Below are positions 58,782 through 64,000 of a stretch of DNA of 64,000 nt, piece by piece. Numbering within the stretch: the stretch's first letter is position 1; each line of letters starts with the position of its first letter. The stretch lies in assembly GCA_025617745.1 (NCBI GenBank), contig CM046855.1, positions 15,717,880-15,781,879 on the forward strand, written 5' to 3'. A model generated the notes under the pieces. It saw only the letters and a list, made by a program, of their open reading frames with translations, ran no database searches and had not been told where the DNA came from. The stretch comes from Heliocidaris erythrogramma. Lineage: Eukaryota; Echinodermata; Echinoidea; Camarodonta; Echinometridae. A program made the position numbers and the translations under genes.

Positions 58782-60211
58782 GTAATGTACAGTGTACTTT
58801 TGAATTGCCCAATTATATACAGCTTGTAAATATCCAAAGTAATAGCTCATGAAGTCAATTTCAGTTATAAAATATTAACAAAGGACATATGTAATTATTT
58901 TGCATCATAGTGCCTTTGATTTTGGTCTACAGAGCAGGCATGATTAACAATGAAACAAGGATTTCTTATAGCAAGAATTACTAATTGTGTATATATGTTT
59001 ATACATGTATATGTGAAGCCCATTGGTATTCAATATGTTTAAAGACAATACAGTTAACTTTGTCAAATCTGTTGGGACCACAAAAAATAGTTTGACTTAT
59101 GCAAAATTCAACTAAGAAAATGTAAATAAGACATGTTTGGCATAGTTTGGGCAAAATAATTGATTCGATTTAGGTAAAGTTAGACATATGCGACTTTGAG
59201 TTACGCAAGGTTAGCTGTATTAAGTACTGAAAAAGACTCATTCACCCCCTCCCTCATTCAATAATTTCCTCCAATAAAATGAAGACAATCGTTCCTGATG
59301 TTTCTATAATTTCCCATATCAAAAAGTAAAGTAATAATGAGAACCATTATGCTTTATATTTCATTATTTTCCTAATGTATATCAACCAGTTTCTATATAC
59401 AGTTAAGACACTACTGATTTCTAAAATCCTTCCAGAAAGCATCTTAATGTTTATTTGCTACATACAAATACTGTTCTTCATGTCACCTCTGCCCTTGTGC
59501 CCCAACATAATTTCTATTCTTTTAAGTCTGAAATTCTTCCTAATTTCTTTTTTTTTAAAGCTACGATAGACCTTCTATATCAATCAAGAAGAAGCAGGAA
59601 CACTTTTAAGAGTCATAACCAATGAGTCAAATGAATAACACTTTGTAGATCTGATTTGGCATTAATAAAAGGACAGGAAAAGTATAAGATGATTGTAGAA
59701 TTATCACTTGAAATCATCATTCAATCAAGGCAGGTTATGAAAAAGCAAGTTTTATAATACTGATTAAGAGGCACATAATGATTTTAAGCTAACTCAGCTG
59801 CTCAGCAAATCATGAAAATCCTGATTTATACAAGCTCAAGATGAAGTCCATGAAGTAATATGAATACAACACTTGTGAACCTATTTTGGTTTGCTATTTC
59901 CAGATGTACATGGTATCAATTGCCCCACTGAACACTTTCACATGAGCAGATCAACAGTCTTGTGATCTGCCAATTAGCAATTCCTTTTTTCTCTTGAAGA
60001 CGTCACTTCATCAAGAAAACTTTATGGAAGGGAAAATTCTCACGAGCTCACAGTAGATCGCACAAGAATTTCAAAAGTATGCTAAGTATGGTAAGTATGG
60101 TTCAGAAGTGAATAATAACAAAGTGATTGTAACATGATGGAATCATACTTGCATAGTTAAATGCCTTTTGATTGGACGAAGTAAAATGCATTGGTTACCA
60201 CAAATACCTAC
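58782..60211. other. No gene recognised
   Basis: AT-rich DNA without repeats or frames that I can support. Confidence 0.4.
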
Positions 60212-60276
60212 TGTTGTAGCATGATGACTTCCATGCCATTTCAAGCAGGTCAACTCTCCACCTTCCATTGTAATTC
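60212..60276 (-). CDS. Candidate small exon downstream of 60805-61045
   Basis: 65 nt between acceptor TTTGTGTGTTTGTGCAG and donor ACA/GTAGGT. If joined to the upstream exon at GAGAT it reads MNYNGRWRVDLLEMAWKSS; in another frame it reads ITMEGGELTCLKWHGSHH. Both are open because the exon is short, so the frame is uncertain. Confidence 0.3.
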
Positions 60277-60804
60277 CTGCACAAACACACAAATATAAGA
60301 GAAAGGAAATGAAATGGGGGATTTTCTTTTTTTCTTTTTAATTTGTCATGACTTGACTAAAAAGAAATATTAGCTTTGTATATCAAACAAAAGATCATTC
60401 CCCTCTTCCTCTTTTTTTTTTAATTTATTTTTTTCACATACATTTACATGCTAGGGAACATTTCACACTCATCTTCACTTTTATTGGCATTCTTAAACAT
60501 TTCCTGCGGAAGAAAATAATAAAAAAGTGGGCAATGTTTTTCTTTCAAATTGACATACAATGTTTGTTCTTTCTTACAAATTTGCCTCTTTTTACAGATC
60601 TGTATAGGTGTATGGACATACATGTAATGGACAGTGTTCTAGCTAGATACGTTTACAAGTACCTCCTCATTACGCCTTCACTTCCAATTATTATTACACA
60701 TCTGTTACACACCTAACTGAATGATCAACCAGGCTCTTGTTAAATACTGTTCTCAATCAGAATGACACCTGGCTGCATGATCCCTTCCTAGGACTGAAAC
60801 CAGG

Positions 60805-61045
60805 TTACATCTCAGGTTTGTAGGACATTTGGTTGCCAAGGGCATCAGGGAATGCTTTGGATGGATGATACGACTGTCTTGGGGTTCGTTGAGCTCTAGG
60901 ACTGCCCCTGGGTTTAGGGCTGCTGGTAATATAGCCATTGGATTGGAGTCCTTGCTGGGATTTCAGGCCAGAAGGATGTCCTATCAACTGAAGAGCTTCA
61001 TCTGCTATGTGGTGACCTGTTTGAAAGTCATCTTGAGCCCACGAT
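60805..61045 (-). CDS. Candidate 3' coding exon, unrecognised protein
   Basis: Acceptor CTGGATACAG is followed by an open frame of 79 codons entering on the third codon position: RSWAQDDFQTGHHIADEA, then a Ser/Pro/Gln-rich stretch (ITSSPKPRGSPRAQRTPRQS) and SYKPEM before TAA. The composition suggests a disordered C-terminus. It may instead be spliced just before the stop (GAGAT/GTAACC) to the exon at 60212-60276, which keeps the frame open. Family unknown. Confidence 0.4.
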
Positions 61046-63173
61046 CTGTATCCAGTCATGGAGAAAATAAGAGATGGGGTGGTAATATTGTTTTACAGTA
61101 TAGTCTTGGATATGTGAATGACTAGTTGACAGTCAAACCGCAGGTCCCCCAAAAGTGCGCTATTTCATTTCCACTTCTGCTCGACTAGGTCAGTCTCTGA
61201 ATACATAATGACCAGGAACATCGAATTTCCAAATGATTAAATGGATGTTTTGAATATAATAATATAAAAACTGAAACTTCAACGCTTCCATACATATGCA
61301 TTTTATAGTGGCTCATATACTTTTTCTATGTCTTTTACCGACTTGAAATCTCTTAAAGAAAAATGTTTTTGTTTTGCTATTGCATCATTATTTTCAACTA
61401 ATTATTCTTTGAATTGTAACTTAAACAAGGTATGTATGTGTTGGTAAACTATCCATTTATCTTTCCAGAAAATTTGATGAGCATAGGATTAATATTTCTT
61501 GAGTAACATAACTTTGAATATGACCATGCAAAACAGCCCACTGGTTGCAAGGACAGTGTGCCATTTCACGCACTGGAAATAAAAATCAGCCCTTTTTCCT
61601 CATTTGCATACATGACCTGCGGCCCGACTGTTGATATGTGCTCATAGGATTATCTTCCTACAAAAAAATTATTCAAATGCATGAAATAATTCTTACTTCA
61701 TACAAACGTCTTTAAATCCTGAATACAAATTGACTCACAACGTACAGATTTCCACTAAAAGAAATTAAAATTAAAGCAGATATCGGTGTACTTTCGTATG
61801 ACCAAATTTTCAATGAAATTGCTAATTCGTTAAACATTTTGTTAATGTCGTCCCTAAAAGTAAGACCCACAGCTTCGAGAATACCTAACGAACGGTTGGA
61901 ACTGTACATAAATTTGTCTAAAATTGGATATCGGTAACGTAAGGAAAGGATGTGTTTCTCGGCTTTATCCGTTATCTTTTCCGGTTACGCAGTGAGGGAT
62001 ACTTACAGGTTCTCAGAAGGAATAATCACGACACGAGGGAATAACTTTGATCGCACGGTGAATAAGTCGGGTCATTGGTGCATGAACTCTTGGAAGTTTC
62101 CGGCAAATGCACCATCACGTTCCGTATATGATGTTCATCATATAATGGACGGACAATGACGCAATCCAGGAATAATGTGGCTCCATGATACATTTTCAAG
62201 TGATAACACTCACATGCCCTCCGGCTCCTCGCTCCTCATCTGATCAATCAACCCCAAATTAATTGAAATCCCATACCATATAAACGGCTATTCTTGACAA
62301 AGAATTTAGTCCAAGAAGAGGAAAACATCTTCGCAAGATGTAAGATTATAAACTGTTAGAAATTGGTTGATTTAACGATTTTACGCACGAATAAGTATTT
62401 CTGCCGTCAGATTTTTTTGAGCAACAAAACATATTCGAGACAAAATATCTCAGATGTGTTGTGTTGTTTTACCTCCTCGTTGGGCTAAGTTGGCCTGTAT
62501 AGCCTAGAGACTCCAGAAAAAGAAGACTGCTCATGACCATTCTTTCAGAATTTTTCTTAACTTTTATTGACAGAATTACAACATTGACTAAAACACGCTA
62601 GATGCATTCATTTTATCAACACAGTATAAAAAGTTGAATTACTGATGACTACTTGAAACACTTTACATTTGGAGAACGCAAATCGCGAAATCCGGTTTAA
62701 GCAAACAGTATCCAGCGAACATTCAACGGAAACGAGTGAACAATGATTTTAGAACGCTGAGTATTTTAAATAAGATAATTCAACAGTGGGTTTCTGCATT
62801 TTTTAGAATTTAAGAAGTATCACTACAAATAAAACTGTACAAAAATCAATTGGGTTAGTTTTCTTCATATCATTGAGTCCAGCCGTTTCGAAAGATTTCT
62901 TAATCAGAAAATCTTGAGGTTAAAAAAAGGATTAAAGCTATTTACATGATCTAAAGTTTGATATACGCACAAAAAGTCAATCTACTAGAATCCAGAGAGC
63001 TTTAATAACTTTCAGTATCCTATTTCATCTGTCCATGTTACTATGTACATTCCTTAGTGTTCCACTCGTTGATACTTAGAAACGGATCGCACTGAAAGTC
63101 TGACACCTATAATAGCGGAACGATGATTGGAAGGGGCCGATACATTGAAACGGTATCAGTGTTGTGAAGCAGG
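61046..63173. other. No gene recognised; weak minus-strand frame
   Basis: The minus frame 61712-61909 reads VGLTFRDDINKMFNELAI and runs towards a TACGTT/GTGAGT donor, so an exon is conceivable, but the acceptor side is poor. Rest AT-rich. Confidence 0.3.
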
Positions 63174-63326
63174 ATGAAGATTTCCGGTTACTCTTTCGCG
63201 GTTTTCTTGCTTTTTAAAAGGCCGACGTCTGTCGCGGCGGCGGAGGACTGTAACGGGCCCTTGGTGGTGGGTAGCTGTAGAGGAGGAGGGTTTTTACGCA
63301 ACAGGGAGAAAAGAATTACACAGTAA
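63174..63326 (+). CDS. Short ORF in a CpG-rich patch; small secreted peptide or antisense exon
   Basis: 50 codons starting MKISGYSFAVFLLF, then AAAEDCNGPLVVGSC. The start is weakly signal-peptide-like and the CxxPLVVGSC stretch loosely resembles the beginning of a Kunitz module, but no complete domain follows. On the minus strand, a strong acceptor (CCTCCTCCTCTACAG) lies over the same bases and opens a frame reading LPTTKGPLQSSAAATDVGLL, ending at 63188. At most one reading is real. Confidence 0.2.
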   Translation: MKISGYSFAVFLLFKRPTSVAAAEDCNGPLVVGSCRGGGFLRNREKRITQ

Positions 63327-64000
63327 TACAGTGATATCACTATATAGTATAGAGGGAGCTTTATATTGCTCCAAATAGAGAATTGACATTTCATGTTTAC
63401 AGGTTAACTATGTCATGAGTTTAAAGATGATTCTTAAGCGTAATGCAATGCTTGATAATACCAAATTGAGCCATCCATAGCATAAAAATCTGGTGTGCCC
63501 TGGGTGTACTTACCTACAGTCAGGGGGATTTAACTTCCTTTTAAAAAATTGTATTCATACATCTCTGTTAACAATTTTTTTAATAAGAGAGGTGTATGAA
63601 TACAAGGAAACATTCTCAAGGTAGCAATGATACAAAACTCTCATAGAATAAAATACTTTTGACATATCACCTACGCGGTCAACATCTTGAGGAAACAAAA
63701 TCTCGATATCTACTAATTCTCAAGGGTTCCATTCATAACTATAAAAAAATTGTATTAGAAAATGTAGGATACTGTGAGAATATGATTCTAAGCAAAGCAT
63801 ATACATCCACTAAAAAAAAAAATCACCGGAATAGCAAGAGACCCAATGTTCTACTCACTGACTCCTGGATTCTGCATACCTGTCACTTGGAGGATAGTCA
63901 TAGTAGTCCCTGTAATATGAAATAATATATTAAATACACAAGGTATATTGGCCATCTACATTGCCTAAGAATATAATGAATCCAAATACATTCTTTGAGA
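63327..64000. other. No gene recognised at right edge
   Basis: A hairpin (TTGTATTCATACATCTCT near 63550 with AGAGGTGTATGAATACAA near 63588) is present. The 88-codon plus frame at 63659 has no family signature. Confidence 0.35.

Overview
The window reads as nuclear DNA of a marine invertebrate deuterostome, most likely an echinoderm (sea-urchin-like). It is AT-rich and intron-rich, has frequent ACATGTACATGT-type motifs, carries an apparently single-exon TRIM gene of the kind expanded in echinoderms, and is packed with short inverted-repeat transposons. The phylum is inferred. No bacterial-type operons, CRISPR arrays or rRNA genes are visible, and most open frames in the window are chance or repeat-derived.

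Two protein-coding genes are well supported. On the plus strand, 39024-50936 holds a complete five-exon sphingolipid delta4-desaturase (DEGS1-type) gene. All splice sites are canonical, phases join exactly, and the joined protein is 330 aa with all three histidine boxes. On the minus strand, 30460-31593 is an intronless 377-aa TRIM protein (RING, two B-boxes, coiled coil) with a polyadenylation signal about 100 nt past the stop. A third gene is partial: minus-strand exons at 13660-13884, 11758-11874 and 11511-11625 join in phase and encode a short N-terminal region followed by the first half of a calponin-homology domain. An open minus-strand exon at 1927-2250 may belong to it or to a neighbour, and a spliced non-coding exon ending at 22254 may be its 5' leader. 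Isolated candidate exons lie at 17972-18026, 14349-14411, 60212-60276 and 60805-61045.

Layout: 1-22 kb holds the partial CH gene and open exons, with many inverted-repeat elements in the introns. 18-30 kb is a transposon-dense intergenic block, including a Tc1-like foldback at 24568-26238 and a 1.09-kb TIR element at 26885-27974. 30-32 kb is the TRIM gene. 32-39 kb is intergenic, with a 221-bp tandem array and several hairpins. 39-51 kb is DEGS, whose 7.6-kb first intron contains a 120-bp near-perfect palindrome, two copies of a telomere-repeat-bearing element, and a nested insertion that can be compared with an empty site 1.4 kb away. 51-64 kb is repeat-rich flank with weak exon candidates near the right end.

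I found no new multi-gene system. The most unusual items are structural: the 120-bp palindrome, the TIR element with a 9-bp target duplication whose TIR motif recurs in an internal minisatellite, the telomere-repeat-bearing element family, and several MITE families bounded by TTAA.
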